Assembly: GCA_949291375.1 (NCBI GenBank)
Contig: CASEVI010000001.1
Location: 194,980 to 258,979, forward strand
Length of the DNA stretch: 64,000 bases
Reading direction: 5' to 3'
DNA from: an uncultured bacterium
GTDB taxonomy: Bacteria; Bacillota_I; Bacilli_A; RFN20; CAG-826
The translations under genes and the position numbers were made by a program. Positions 41,663 through 51,835 of the stretch are shown here, in pieces (position 1 is the first letter of the stretch; each line of letters starts with the position of its first letter). A model generated the notes under the pieces. It had not been told where the DNA came from. It ran no database searches and saw only the letters and a program-made list of their open reading frames with translations.

Positions 41663-44338
41663 ATGCTAGAACTTAGAAATATTAAAAAAGATTACAAAGT
41701 TGGCGATAACGTTGTTCATGCTTTAAAAGGCATTAATATTTCTTTTAGAAGTAAAGATTTCGTCTCAATTTTAGGTCCTTCTGGATGTGGTAAAACTACT
41801 TTATTAAATATTATTGGTGGATTAGATCATTATACTGAAGGTGATTTAATAATCGATAATGTTTCGACAACAAAATTTAAAGATAGAGATTGGGATACTT
41901 ATCGTAATCATCGTATTGGTTTTGTTTTTCAATCATATAATTTAATTCCACATCAAACAATTTTAGAAAATGTTGAACTTGCTTTAACAATTGGCGGATT
42001 AAAAAAAGAAGAAAGAATTAAAAAAGCAAAAGCAGCATTAGATGAAGTTGGCTTAAAAGATTTGTATTCAAAAAAAGGAAACCAACTTTCTGGAGGCCAA
42101 TGCCAAAGAGTTGCAATTGCTAGAGCTTTAGTAAATGAACCTGATATTTTGCTTGCTGATGAGCCTACTGGTGCTTTAGATAGTGTTACTTCAGTTCAAA
42201 TTATGGATTTGATGAAGAAAATTTCTGAAAATAAACTCGTAATTATGGTTACCCATAACCCAGAATTAGCTTATAAATATTCAACAAGAATCATTAACTT
42301 AAAAGATGGCTTAGTTGAAAATGATTCTAATCCATTAAGCGAAGAAGAATATAATAAGGAAAAAGAAATTAAAAATGTAAAAGAAATTTCTAAAAAAGCA
42401 AAACTTAATTATTGGCAAACATTTAGACTTTCATGGAGAAATTTACTTACTAAATTTAAAAGAACTGCCTTGGTTGCTTTTGCTGGAAGTATAGGAATAA
42501 TAGGTGTTTCAACAGTTTTAGCAGTTTCTACTGGAATTCAAAATTACATTCATTCAATGGAAGACGATATGCTTTCAGGAAATCCAATCAAAATTTCTTC
42601 AGAAGCGTATGATTTATCGTCATTAATGAATTCTTTAACTTTAACTGAACAACATGATTTAATTGAAAATGCTACTGAAAACGGAATAATTAATGTTAAT
42701 TATTTGTTAGAACAATTAATTCAAACAAGCGGAACGATGTCTGATGTAATGATTAGTAATAACATTACAATGGATTATGTTAACTATGTTAAAAATCTTG
42801 ATTCAACTTTATATTCGGACATCACTTTAGATTATGGAATTAATTTCTTAAATAATATTTATACAACCGCAGATTTTGAAAATAAGGAAGAGTCAACCTA
42901 TTCTATTAGCAGCATCATTCAAATGTATACAACAATGCTTCAACAAACTCCATTTGGTGAATATTCTGCGTTTATTTCCACTTTAGCACAGCCTTTAGAT
43001 CAATCTTTAAATAACGAAGGATATATATTAGAACAATATGATATTGTTTCTGATCCAAAAACATCTTATCTACCAAAAGAAGAAAATGAAATTATGATCG
43101 TTTTATCAAGCGATGAAGCTTTAACTGATCTTGTTTTAGGGGAACTAGGTTATTATACTCAAGAAGAATTCTTTAATATTGTTTATAGAGCAATGGATGA
43201 TGATAGATATAATCCTTCTTTAGATAAAAATCATTTTGATTTTGATGAATTGTTAAATAAAACATTTACTTATTATCCAAATGATTCAATTTATTCTCCT
43301 TCTTCAGCAAGTATTATTCCTACTATTAATACTATTTTTGATTATAACTATGAAGAAACCAAAGAAATGAAGGATAGTAATGAAGGTATGCCTTTAAAAA
43401 TTACTGCAATTTTAAAACCTAAAGAAGGTGTAAATTATGGTTCTTTATCTTCCGGATTTTATTATACTCCAGCTTTAGCATCTAAAATGATTGATGATTC
43501 TAAAAACAGTGAAATTGTTCAATATTTTAATGAAAAAAATATTGAACAATTAACTACAACAGTTATTTTAGAAGAAGGAATGATGCCTATTATTAGAGAT
43601 GCAATTATGTATACTTTCCCTTATACATATGATGGAAATAATGCAACCGGTTACGGATTTGTTGGTAATTTGTCAATGATGTCTTCTTCAACAACTTCTG
43701 CAGTTTATACTTTAAGTTTAAATGAAATTGGTGGCTCAACCATACCAACCTCAATTTCTATATATCCTGAAGACTTCAATTTAAAAGAAGAAATAATAGA
43801 TTATTTAAATAAATGGAACGATGAAGGCGATATTATTATTGGTGATAAAATAATTCCATTTAATGAAAGAAGCGAAGTAATTTACACTGATAATCTTCAA
43901 CTTATTATTAATTTAGTTAACAATATGATAAATATTGTTACTTATGCTTTAATTGCATTTACCGCACTTTCTTTAGTAGTTTCAACAGTTATGATTGCAA
44001 TCATTACTTATGTAAGTGTTGTTGAAAGAGTAAAAGAGATTGGCGTTATTAGAGCACTTGGTGGAAGAAAAAAAGATGTTTCAAGATTATTTTATAGTGA
44101 AACAATGATTGAAGGCTTATCAAGCGGTCTTTTAGGAATTGCCGTTACTTATTTATTATCTTTTATTTTAAATATGATTGTTGGAAGTTTAACTGGCGTA
44201 TATACAATTGCCGCTTTAACACCTATTCAAGCAATAATTATGATTTTAGTTTCTATTATTTTGACTTCAATTTCTGGAATTATTCCGGCAAATTTAGCAG
44301 CTAAAAAAGACCCTGCTGACGCATTAAGAACAGAATAA
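41663..44338 (+). CDS. MacB-like ABC transporter, ATPase fused to FtsX-type permease
   Basis: 891 aa. I choose ATG 41663 because GGAGGT lies 8 bases before it; the in-frame ATG at 41648 overlaps that ribosome site. The N-terminal ATPase has GPSGCGKTT, LSGGQCQRVAIARAL and ADEPTGALD. A helix at about 270-290 (AGSIGIIGVSTVLAVSTGI) precedes an external domain of about 430 residues, then three helices with the FtsX hallmark VERVKEIGVIRALGG. Members export peptides or lipoproteins or act as mechanotransmission pumps. A membrane-fusion partner is not adjacent. Confidence 0.9.
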   Translation: MLELRNIKKDYKVGDNVVHALKGINISFRSKDFVSILGPSGCGKTTLLNIIGGLDHYTEGDLIIDNVSTTKFKDRDWDTYRNHRIGFVFQSYNLIPHQTILENVELALTIGGLKKEERIKKAKAALDEVGLKDLYSKKGNQLSGGQCQRVAIARALVNEPDILLADEPTGALDSVTSVQIMDLMKKISENKLVIMVTHNPELAYKYSTRIINLKDGLVENDSNPLSEEEYNKEKEIKNVKEISKKAKLNYWQTFRLSWRNLLTKFKRTALVAFAGSIGIIGVSTVLAVSTGIQNYIHSMEDDMLSGNPIKISSEAYDLSSLMNSLTLTEQHDLIENATENGIINVNYLLEQLIQTSGTMSDVMISNNITMDYVNYVKNLDSTLYSDITLDYGINFLNNIYTTADFENKEESTYSISSIIQMYTTMLQQTPFGEYSAFISTLAQPLDQSLNNEGYILEQYDIVSDPKTSYLPKEENEIMIVLSSDEALTDLVLGELGYYTQEEFFNIVYRAMDDDRYNPSLDKNHFDFDELLNKTFTYYPNDSIYSPSSASIIPTINTIFDYNYEETKEMKDSNEGMPLKITAILKPKEGVNYGSLSSGFYYTPALASKMIDDSKNSEIVQYFNEKNIEQLTTTVILEEGMMPIIRDAIMYTFPYTYDGNNATGYGFVGNLSMMSSSTTSAVYTLSLNEIGGSTIPTSISIYPEDFNLKEEIIDYLNKWNDEGDIIIGDKIIPFNERSEVIYTDNLQLIINLVNNMINIVTYALIAFTALSLVVSTVMIAIITYVSVVERVKEIGVIRALGGRKKDVSRLFYSETMIEGLSSGLLGIAVTYLLSFILNMIVGSLTGVYTIAALTPIQAIIMILVSIILTSISGIIPANLAAKKDPADALRTE

Positions 44339-44384
44339 TTTTAATTAGTAATAAAAATTCATAAATTAAACTTGATTCGAGATT

Positions 44385-45729
44385 TTAAAACATGAGATCA
44401 TCTATTTCACGCGTGTTTTGAATGAACGTAACATAGTAAATTGGTAAATAGACTATATTATTTTTTATCGATACAATTCTTTCGTTAGATAATACATAAC
44501 CATTTTTAATGTTGTATTCTTTTGATGAAAGAAAGTTGTTAAGGGCGCTATGTGTTGTATAATTTTTCCCTGATTTAACTTTAATAGGTAAAACAGAGAT
44601 TTTTTATAATCGTCTATTAAAAAATCTACTTTGCCTTTTTTTCGATTGTCGTAATAATATAGTTCATAATTATGAGCAATTAGTTCACTTGCAACTACAT
44701 TCTCATAAACGGAGCCAAGATTAATGCTGTCGATGCTGTCTAAAATTGGCTTATTATTGTATTTATATAAAATATTACTTAGAAGACCAACATCGTTTAA
44801 ATATAATTTTAGTAAATTTTTTGTTTCAAAGGCTTTTAGTGGATAAATTGGATTTGAAATTGCTTTAACTTCTAAAGAAATTCTAGAATTTACTAGATAA
44901 TCGAATTCATCAATATAAGAGCTGAATCTAGTGTGATCTTTATTTTCTATTTCTTTTACTGTTAAGCGCTTTTTCTTTTTTTTAAATTTGATGGAATTAA
45001 TTCATAGATACATTTAATCTTTAATTTATGTTCATTATCATACTTGCTCGTATCGTCGATATAATATTCATGTATTTCTGGTTGGGCTTCTCTAATTTTT
45101 TGAATATTGTGAGTTTCTAAATACAAATTGACTATATCTGGAAAACTACCAACTATGAGGGATTTGCAGAATAAATCTATCATTTTATTATGAGGAATTT
45201 CATCAAGCGATTCTAAATGCCTAAATTTTTCATTTAAAGAATTAATTGAGTATTCATTAAAGCTGTTAGCAATTAAAAATTCTTCGAAATTTAATGGGAA
45301 CATCCTTATCTTTTTTATGCTTCCAATAGGTATCGATGTTGTTTTTGTTAAAGCAACGCCAAGTAGAACTACTGGCTATAAAAGTAAATTTATTATCTTG
45401 TTCTAAAAACTTTAATAATGTGAGCAATTCAAGATATTGTTGTATTTCATCAAGGAAAATTAAAGTATTTTATTTGCAATCCATTTTATTCCCTGCAATC
45501 ATACTTGTTTTTAAATAAAAATCTTTAACGCTTGTAATCGAAGAAAAAGTTTGTCACCTTTAAAATCTTCAATCATGTTTATCTCTATAAAATTAGAAAA
45601 AAGTTTTTTCCAACATGTCTAATAATATAAGTTTTGCCAACTTGTCGAGCTCCATCAATTAAAAGTATTTTATTAGACTTAGATTAAAAAATGTTCCTCT
45701 ATTGTTTGTTCAATCTTCCTGAATAACAT
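44385..45729 (-). pseudogene. Frameshifted AAA ATPase/DUF4143 gene
   Basis: On the minus strand the protein can be followed only across several frame changes: MLFRKIEQTIEEHF, NKILLIDGARQVGKTYIIRH (Walker A), LIFLDEIQQYLELL (Walker B), MFPLNFEEFLIAN, an intact 113-codon piece (44962-45303), KGKVDFLIDDYKK near the C-terminal nuclease-like motif, LPIYYVTFIQN, and a stop at 44385-44387. At least four frameshifts rule out a full-length product. It belongs to the same broad family as the intact gene at 11983-13248 but a different branch. Confidence 0.85.
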
Positions 45730-46118
45730 CTTTATATCATCCTTTTTAATAATATAACACTTTTCCAAAATGAGTTTAAATCGACACTTGTTACAAATAA
45801 ATAGACATTCAAAAATAAAACTAGATAAAATTTAGTCGCATAATTTTAAGTGTCGTTTTTTCTTAGGCATCAAATTTACATTAATTTTATTATGCGACAT
45901 TCTTTAATACTTGAAATTATATATATAAATGGGATTAAATTTCATTATTTCCCACCCAACCCACGTCGACGTTTACTAGACAAGAATGGTTTTTTTAATA
46001 AATATTATTCATTTTTTTATCATTTTTTATGGAAAAATAATTTATTTTAAGATTCTTAACAAAATCTGTCATTATTTATTAAAGTGATTATTTCTAATAT
46101 TTGATAAAATAATAAAGT
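45730..46118. other. 390-bp non-coding region with inverted repeats
   Basis: A 10-bp inverted repeat GTCGCATAAT / ATTATGCGAC (near 45835 and 45887) and an 8-bp pair CGACACTT / AAGTGTCG (near 45782 and 45850) overlap each other. A 66-codon open frame here has no ribosome site and biased composition, so I do not call it. The right end holds the P-type ATPase promoter. Confidence 0.5.
46102..46110 (+). promoter_or_regulatory. Extended -10 promoter of the P-type ATPase gene, leaderless
   Basis: TG-A-TAAAAT ends 8 bases before the ATG at 46119, and no Shine-Dalgarno sequence is present. Confidence 0.6.
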
Positions 46119-48542
46119 ATGGAAAAATTAAAAGGATTAACTTTTGATGAAGTTGAAAAGTTAAAGAAAGAAGGAAAAACTAATAATTCTAAGAAAGTCG
46201 TTTATAAATCACATTTAATAATTATTTATGAATCATTTTTTTCTTTTTTTAATATTATTTTGTATGCGGTTGCTTTAATCTTTTTATTATTACAAATATT
46301 TTATAAAAACGGTTTAACTGAAATTCCTTTAACAAAATATGGATTTTTACTAATTGTTCTTTTTAATGGGCTAATCTCTTTAATAAGTGAAGAAAAATCA
46401 AAGCATTTTATAGAAAAAATGGAACTTACTAATGATGACAAGGTTAAAGTTATTAGAGAAGGAAAAATTATCGAAATAAGTTGTAAAGAAATTGTTGAAG
46501 GTGATTATTTTTTAATTTATAAAAATGACTCTATTAATGTTGATGGAATATTAATATTTGGGGAAGGTTATTTTAATGAATCGATAATCACTGGAGAATC
46601 TGATAATGTATTCCATAAAATTAATGAAAAAGTTACTTCAGGTTCCTTTTTAGTTTCTACAAAAGAGGATTATCTAGTTATGAAAGTAACTAACGTTGGT
46701 GATAATACTTTTATAAAACGATTAGAAAACGATGTAAAAAAGATTAAAAAAGATAAATCAAAATTAAATAAAGATATAAATAAAATAATTTTAATCATGA
46801 TTTTAGTAATGATTCCATCATTTCTTATAGTTTTATTAAAAGAATTGTATATTCATGATTTTAATTTTGATTTAAGTATAGTTAGTGCTTCATCAACAAT
46901 TATAGTTGGAATGATTCCTATTGGGCTTGTTTTACTTTCCTCCGTTACTTTAGCTAATTCTATTTATAAATTAGCTAAAGAAAAAGTATTAACAAAAGAG
47001 TTATATGCTATAGAAAGATTAGCAAGAATTGATGTTTTAGCATTAGATAAAACAGGAACAATTACTACACAAAATCTTATTTTTAAGGGGAAAGAACTTT
47101 TTAATGATATAAAAGAAGAGGAGTTTAAAGACTTATTGTCTTTTTATTTATCAAAAATGGATGATAATTTAACTTCAGTAGCATTAAAAAAAGAATTTAA
47201 TATATCAATTTTTGATATTGAAAAATTTAAAAATATTATTAAAGAAAACGATTTTAATTCATCCATAAAATATAGTTCTTTAATAATAAATAATGATAAT
47301 TATAAGCTTGGAGCATTCGATATTTTAATTAATGAGAAGGTTAAAAATCATAAAGATATATTAAAAATTGCTTATAAACACGCTAAAAATGGAGAAAGAG
47401 TATTGGCATTTGTTAAAAACAATAAAGAAGTTGTTTCCTTACTTTTTATAGAAAATGAATTAAGAAAAAATATTAAAAATATTATCTCTTATTTCGAAAA
47501 AATGAATATAAGAATAAAGGTTATTAGTGGTGATAATCTTTATACAGTTTCTTCTATTGCAAAAAAAGCTAATATTAAAGGTTATGATAAAATCATTTCT
47601 TTAGAAAATGTTCCACTAGAAAAAATAAAAGATATCGCCTTAAAATATGATTGTTTTGCTAGAGCAACACCTAAACAAAAAGAAGAAATAATTAGAGTTT
47701 TAGAAGAAAATAATCAAAAAGTAGGTTATGTAGGAGATGGTATAAACGATATTGCTTCTTTAAGAAGAGCAAGTTGCTCCATTGCTTTAGCAAGCGGAGT
47801 AAAATCTTCAAAACTAATATCTGATTTTACACTTTTGGATGATGATTTTATTCATTTAGCTAGAGTTATAGAAGAAGGAAGAAGGGTTGTTAATAATATT
47901 AAAAGGAGCTGTACATTATTTATTTCTAAAGATATTGTTATTGCTTTATTTGCTTTTTATTCTTTATTTTCTAATAGCGGAATGCTTATAGAAATCGAAT
48001 CAATATATATTTTTGAATTTATAATTGTTGCTTTATGTGGGTTTTTACTTTCTATTGAAAATAATTATCCGAAAAGTATCGATTCTTCAATTATTAAAGA
48101 ATCTATGATTAAAGGTATTGAAAATGGGCTTTTACTATCTTTAAGTGGAGTTTATTTATTAATTGTTAATGCTTTTTATCCCTTAAAAGATCTTGATATA
48201 TTAATTTCTTTAACTATTTCTTTATCTGGGCCATTTGTTTTATTTATTTCAATCAATAAATTTAGTAAATATTCAAAAATAATTTTAAGCCTTGGAATAA
48301 GTTTAACGATTATTTGTTTATTAGTTGAGCCAAATATATTTTTAGATGTTGGGTATTTGACAAATGCAGATTCTTTTAAAGAACAGATAGATTTAATTAT
48401 TGATGGTTTATTTAATTTAAGTTTATTTAAAAATATAAATTCTTATGAATACATAATTGTTTTTACTTATTTATTATTCATTCCTACCTTATTTGTTTTA
48501 GTTTCTAGGAAAATCAATAAGAGATTGAAGATGAATAAGTAG
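46119..48542 (+). CDS. Cation-transporting P-type ATPase (CtpE/Ca2+-like)
   Basis: 807 aa. Actuator ITGESDN, phosphorylation Asp310 in LALDKTGTIT, hinge GDGINDIASLRRA. About ten membrane helices. The fourth-helix motif reads IVGMIPIGLVLLSSVTLA, where CtpE-like and Ca2+ pumps have MIPEGL; the ion-coordinating Glu is replaced by Ile. The sequence after it (YAIERLARIDVL) is typical of the CtpE group. The ion is uncertain because of that substitution. Confidence 0.9.
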   Translation: MEKLKGLTFDEVEKLKKEGKTNNSKKVVYKSHLIIIYESFFSFFNIILYAVALIFLLLQIFYKNGLTEIPLTKYGFLLIVLFNGLISLISEEKSKHFIEKMELTNDDKVKVIREGKIIEISCKEIVEGDYFLIYKNDSINVDGILIFGEGYFNESIITGESDNVFHKINEKVTSGSFLVSTKEDYLVMKVTNVGDNTFIKRLENDVKKIKKDKSKLNKDINKIILIMILVMIPSFLIVLLKELYIHDFNFDLSIVSASSTIIVGMIPIGLVLLSSVTLANSIYKLAKEKVLTKELYAIERLARIDVLALDKTGTITTQNLIFKGKELFNDIKEEEFKDLLSFYLSKMDDNLTSVALKKEFNISIFDIEKFKNIIKENDFNSSIKYSSLIINNDNYKLGAFDILINEKVKNHKDILKIAYKHAKNGERVLAFVKNNKEVVSLLFIENELRKNIKNIISYFEKMNIRIKVISGDNLYTVSSIAKKANIKGYDKIISLENVPLEKIKDIALKYDCFARATPKQKEEIIRVLEENNQKVGYVGDGINDIASLRRASCSIALASGVKSSKLISDFTLLDDDFIHLARVIEEGRRVVNNIKRSCTLFISKDIVIALFAFYSLFSNSGMLIEIESIYIFEFIIVALCGFLLSIENNYPKSIDSSIIKESMIKGIENGLLLSLSGVYLLIVNAFYPLKDLDILISLTISLSGPFVLFISINKFSKYSKIILSLGISLTIICLLVEPNIFLDVGYLTNADSFKEQIDLIIDGLFNLSLFKNINSYEYIIVFTYLLFIPTLFVLVSRKINKRLKMNK

Positions 48543-48550
48543 TTTATTTA

Positions 48551-48564
48551 TTTTCACGTGAAAA
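48551..48564. promoter_or_regulatory. Perfect CACGTG-centred palindrome
   Basis: TTTTCACGTGAAAA lies 9 bases after the P-type ATPase stop and upstream of the galactoside operon. It shares core and flanking TTAT...TATATATTTT sequences with 15975-15988. Confidence 0.45.
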
Positions 48565-48648
48565 GATTATATATTTTTAATGTATTCAAATTGTCTTTTG
48601 TAATATAATTATTTTATATAAATAAAATAATTTAAGGGGGATAATCAT

Positions 48649-50178
48649 ATGTTCCATTTAGGAAATAAAACATTTTCTGGGGACGTTCCTAAACTTACGA
48701 AATGGCTTTATACGACTTCAGGAATGTTTAGAGACGCTTCATATCAATTTATTTCTTTGTTTTTATTATCTTTTGTTCAATTTTTTGCATTAGGAAATGT
48801 ATCTATTGATGAATACATCCAAATGTATACTGCAATTACAATAATTATCATAATTTTAAGAATATGGGATGGATTGAACGATCCAATTATGGGTTTTATT
48901 ATTGAAAAATGTCATTTTAAATGGGGGAAATATCGCCCTTGGATTTTTATTGGTGCCCTAAGTAATTCAATAGTTACTATTTTAATGTTTTGGATTACTC
49001 CTACTGGTTGGGCTTTTGTTGCTTTTTTTGCTGTGTTTTATTTTTTGCGGGATTTTACTTATACGATGAATGATATTGCCTTCTGGGCAGTTTTACCTTC
49101 TTTATCACAAAAAGAAGAAGTTAGAGCAAATTTAACCACTCTTTTATCGATATTTGTTTCTATAGGTGCATTTGCTGTTGGAGGAATCGTTCCAATTTTA
49201 GCAAGTGGAAATCAGGGACCAACTTATAGATGGGTTGCATTAGTTACTTCTCTCCTTTTCATCATTTCTCAAACTATCCTAGTTATTTTTATGAAAGAAA
49301 GAAAGATAGATGTAAATGTTGAAAAAAATGATGAAAAGATAAAATTTAGAGAAATATTTACAGTTATTATAAAAAATAACCAATTAAGATATACAATTAT
49401 TGCAATTTTACTTTATTATACTGGCTCTTCAATTTTGGTCGGTGCAGGTTTAAATTATTTCTACTTTAACTTTGGTTATGAAAATGGTGGTACATATCAA
49501 ACCCTTTTTACAGTTGTTTATGCTGTCGCTACTTTATTAGGACAATGTTTATATCCACTATTTGTAAACAAATTAAAACTTTCAAAGATGAAATTATTTA
49601 CAATTTGTTCATTTACAACATTAGCTGCATATATTTTATTATTTTCATATGTTTTTTATACAAGTGAAACCACTTTTGCTTTAGTTTGTGTATATGGTTT
49701 TATTGCTTTTTTTGGCCAAACAATTATGAGTTTAATTTTATATATTATGATTCAAGATTCAATCGATTATAACGAATATAAATTTAACGAAAGAAGAGAA
49801 TCATCTACCTTTGCTTTAAGAGCTTTTACCGCAAAAATTGGAAGTAGTTTACAACAACTTGCTTTATATGCATTCCTTTTTATGGCTGGTCTTTTTACTA
49901 TTTCTAATGGGATTGCTACTGCCGAAAGAGAATTTATGGGTGATAAAGAATTAATTATTTCTGAAGTTAACTCTTTAATGAGCGGGGTTACACAAAATCA
50001 ATTAATTATTTTCCATATTGGATTTACAATTCTACCTTTTGTTTTATTTTTGGCTACATTTTTAATCATAAGATTAAAATATAAAATTACCGAAGAATCA
50101 CATAAAGAGATGATTGAAGAGATTGAAAGAAGAAAAGCAGAAAATGCTATCAATAATGAAGAGAAAAAGGATTTTTAA
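48649..50178 (+). CDS. GPH-family sugar:cation symporter (MelB-like)
   Basis: 509 aa with 12 predicted helices. The early loop NDPIMGFIIEKCHFKWGKYRPW is characteristic of the glycoside-pentoside-hexuronide family (DP-G-xx-D and G-RP-x motifs; the usual second Asp is Glu here). AAGGGGG precedes the start. The three glycosidase genes that follow indicate raffinose, melibiose or related galacto-oligosaccharides as cargo (inference from context). Confidence 0.88.
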   Translation: MFHLGNKTFSGDVPKLTKWLYTTSGMFRDASYQFISLFLLSFVQFFALGNVSIDEYIQMYTAITIIIIILRIWDGLNDPIMGFIIEKCHFKWGKYRPWIFIGALSNSIVTILMFWITPTGWAFVAFFAVFYFLRDFTYTMNDIAFWAVLPSLSQKEEVRANLTTLLSIFVSIGAFAVGGIVPILASGNQGPTYRWVALVTSLLFIISQTILVIFMKERKIDVNVEKNDEKIKFREIFTVIIKNNQLRYTIIAILLYYTGSSILVGAGLNYFYFNFGYENGGTYQTLFTVVYAVATLLGQCLYPLFVNKLKLSKMKLFTICSFTTLAAYILLFSYVFYTSETTFALVCVYGFIAFFGQTIMSLILYIMIQDSIDYNEYKFNERRESSTFALRAFTAKIGSSLQQLALYAFLFMAGLFTISNGIATAEREFMGDKELIISEVNSLMSGVTQNQLIIFHIGFTILPFVLFLATFLIIRLKYKITEESHKEMIEEIERRKAENAINNEEKKDF

Positions 50179-51819
50179 ATGGAAAAGAGAGCTTATAAAG
50201 AAAGAATAATTTATCAAATTTACCCTCTATCATTTAAAGATTCCAATAATGATGGATATGGTGATTTAAAAGGAATTATTGAAAAGCTAGATTATTTAAA
50301 AGATTTAGGAATTGGAATGATTTGGCTTTCGCCGATTTATGCATCTCCTTTAAAAGATAATGGCTATGATATAAGTGATTATTATAAAATTAATCCTCTT
50401 TTTGGAACGATGGATGATTTTGATACTTTAATTAAAGAAGCTAAAAAAAGAGATATAAAAATTGTAATGGATTTAGTTATTAATCATACTTCTGATCAAC
50501 ATCTTTGGTTTCAAGAGGCTTTAAAAAATAAAGATTCTAAATATAGAAATTATTATTATTTTAGAAAAGGAAATGGCAAAAAACCTCCAAACAATTGGAA
50601 TAGTGCTTTTTCTGGGTCTTGCTGGGAAAGAGTTCCAAATGAAGAAAATATGTATTATCTTCATCTTTTTACCAAAGAACAACCTGATTTAAATTACCAT
50701 AATGAAGAAGTTATTAAAGAAGTAGAAAATATTTTAAAATTTTATTTAGATAAAGGTGTAGCGGGTTTTAGATGTGACGTCATTAACCAAATTTATAAAA
50801 CTAGTCTAGATAATGGGAAATTCTCTCTTTTTTCTAGAGGAAGAGAACATTATGAAAATCAAGAAGGTAATTTTAAAATTTTAGAAAGATTTAGAAAAGA
50901 TGTTTTAGATAATTATGACGATGTATTTTTGGTTGGAGAAACGAGCGCCTTAACTCCTAAAATTGGTCAAGAATATATTGATAGAAGAGCATTAGACATG
51001 TTTTTTGAATTTGATCATGCTTTTTGTAAATCTTTTAAATTAATCCCTATTTTTAAAAAACCTTTTTATAAACCAAAAGATTTATTTAAGCCTATATTTA
51101 AATGGCAGAAAGAAGTTTCTTGGATTGGCGCTTATTTAGAAAATCACGATCAATTAAGATCTGTTTCTAGATTTGGTAATGAAAATAAATTTTATAAGGA
51201 AAGTGCAAAAGCATTATCTCTTTTCCTTCTTTCTTTAAAAGGAACAATTTTTCTTTATGAAGGCGAAGAAATTGGAACTTTAAATTATAAAAATCTAACC
51301 TATGAAGAAACCAATGATTGTATGGCAAAAAATGCAGTCGATAGTGCAATGAAAATATTACATGTTTCTAAAAACAGAGCTTTTAAATGGGTAAATAACA
51401 CAGTTAATAGAGATCATGCTCGAGCTCCTTTTGAGTGGGATGATAGTATAAATGGAGGATTTAACGATGGTCATAAACCATGGCTAAAAATCAATGAGCA
51501 TTATAAAGAAATTAATGTAAAGAATGAAGAAAATGATGCGAACTCGATATTAAATTTTTATAAACAAATGATTAAGTTTAGAAATAATAGCGAAACTTTA
51601 AAATATGGTAACTTTAAAGAAGTAAGTTCAAATAACTATGTCGCTAAATTTTTAAGAAAAACCGATAAAGAAAGTTTACTAATTGTTGTTAATTTATCTA
51701 AAAAGTTTTTTAAAGATAAAAAGCTTGATGAATCAAAAGAAATTCTTATTTCTAATTATAATAATCATGAAAAAAATTTATTAAAACCATTTGAGGCAAT
51801 TATTTATAAAATTAAATGA
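50179..51819 (+). CDS. GH13 alpha-glucosidase (oligo-1,6-glucosidase/sucrase-like)
   Basis: 546 aa cytoplasmic glycosidase. Catalytic residues: nucleophile Asp200 (GFRCDVINQ), acid/base Glu254 (LVGETSA), transition-state Asp324 (LENHDQLRS). The N-terminus IYQIYPLSFKDSNNDGYGDL with WLSPIY and VINHTSDQHLWF is typical of subfamily 31 (MalL, TreA, DexB). The ATG follows the symporter stop directly. It could split the glucose-fructose bond of sucrose after alpha-galactosidase action, or isomalto-oligosaccharides. Ends in TGA. Confidence 0.92.
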   Translation: MEKRAYKERIIYQIYPLSFKDSNNDGYGDLKGIIEKLDYLKDLGIGMIWLSPIYASPLKDNGYDISDYYKINPLFGTMDDFDTLIKEAKKRDIKIVMDLVINHTSDQHLWFQEALKNKDSKYRNYYYFRKGNGKKPPNNWNSAFSGSCWERVPNEENMYYLHLFTKEQPDLNYHNEEVIKEVENILKFYLDKGVAGFRCDVINQIYKTSLDNGKFSLFSRGREHYENQEGNFKILERFRKDVLDNYDDVFLVGETSALTPKIGQEYIDRRALDMFFEFDHAFCKSFKLIPIFKKPFYKPKDLFKPIFKWQKEVSWIGAYLENHDQLRSVSRFGNENKFYKESAKALSLFLLSLKGTIFLYEGEEIGTLNYKNLTYEETNDCMAKNAVDSAMKILHVSKNRAFKWVNNTVNRDHARAPFEWDDSINGGFNDGHKPWLKINEHYKEINVKNEENDANSILNFYKQMIKFRNNSETLKYGNFKEVSSNNYVAKFLRKTDKESLLIVVNLSKKFFKDKKLDESKEILISNYNNHEKNLLKPFEAIIYKIK

Positions 51820-51835
51820 TTTTTAAGGAGAATCT

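Noticed and set aside
45782-45897. Insertion sequence or MITE bounded by inverted repeats
   Set aside because: The inverted repeats interleave, no target-site duplication or transposase is visible.
45850-46050. 66-codon plus-strand open frame
   Set aside because: No ribosome site, composition of non-coding AT-rich DNA, and overlap with inverted repeats.
14140-51819. Mycoplasma-type code with UGA as Trp
   Set aside because: TGA closes genes at 14140-14142 and 51817-51819 and Trp is encoded by TGG throughout.
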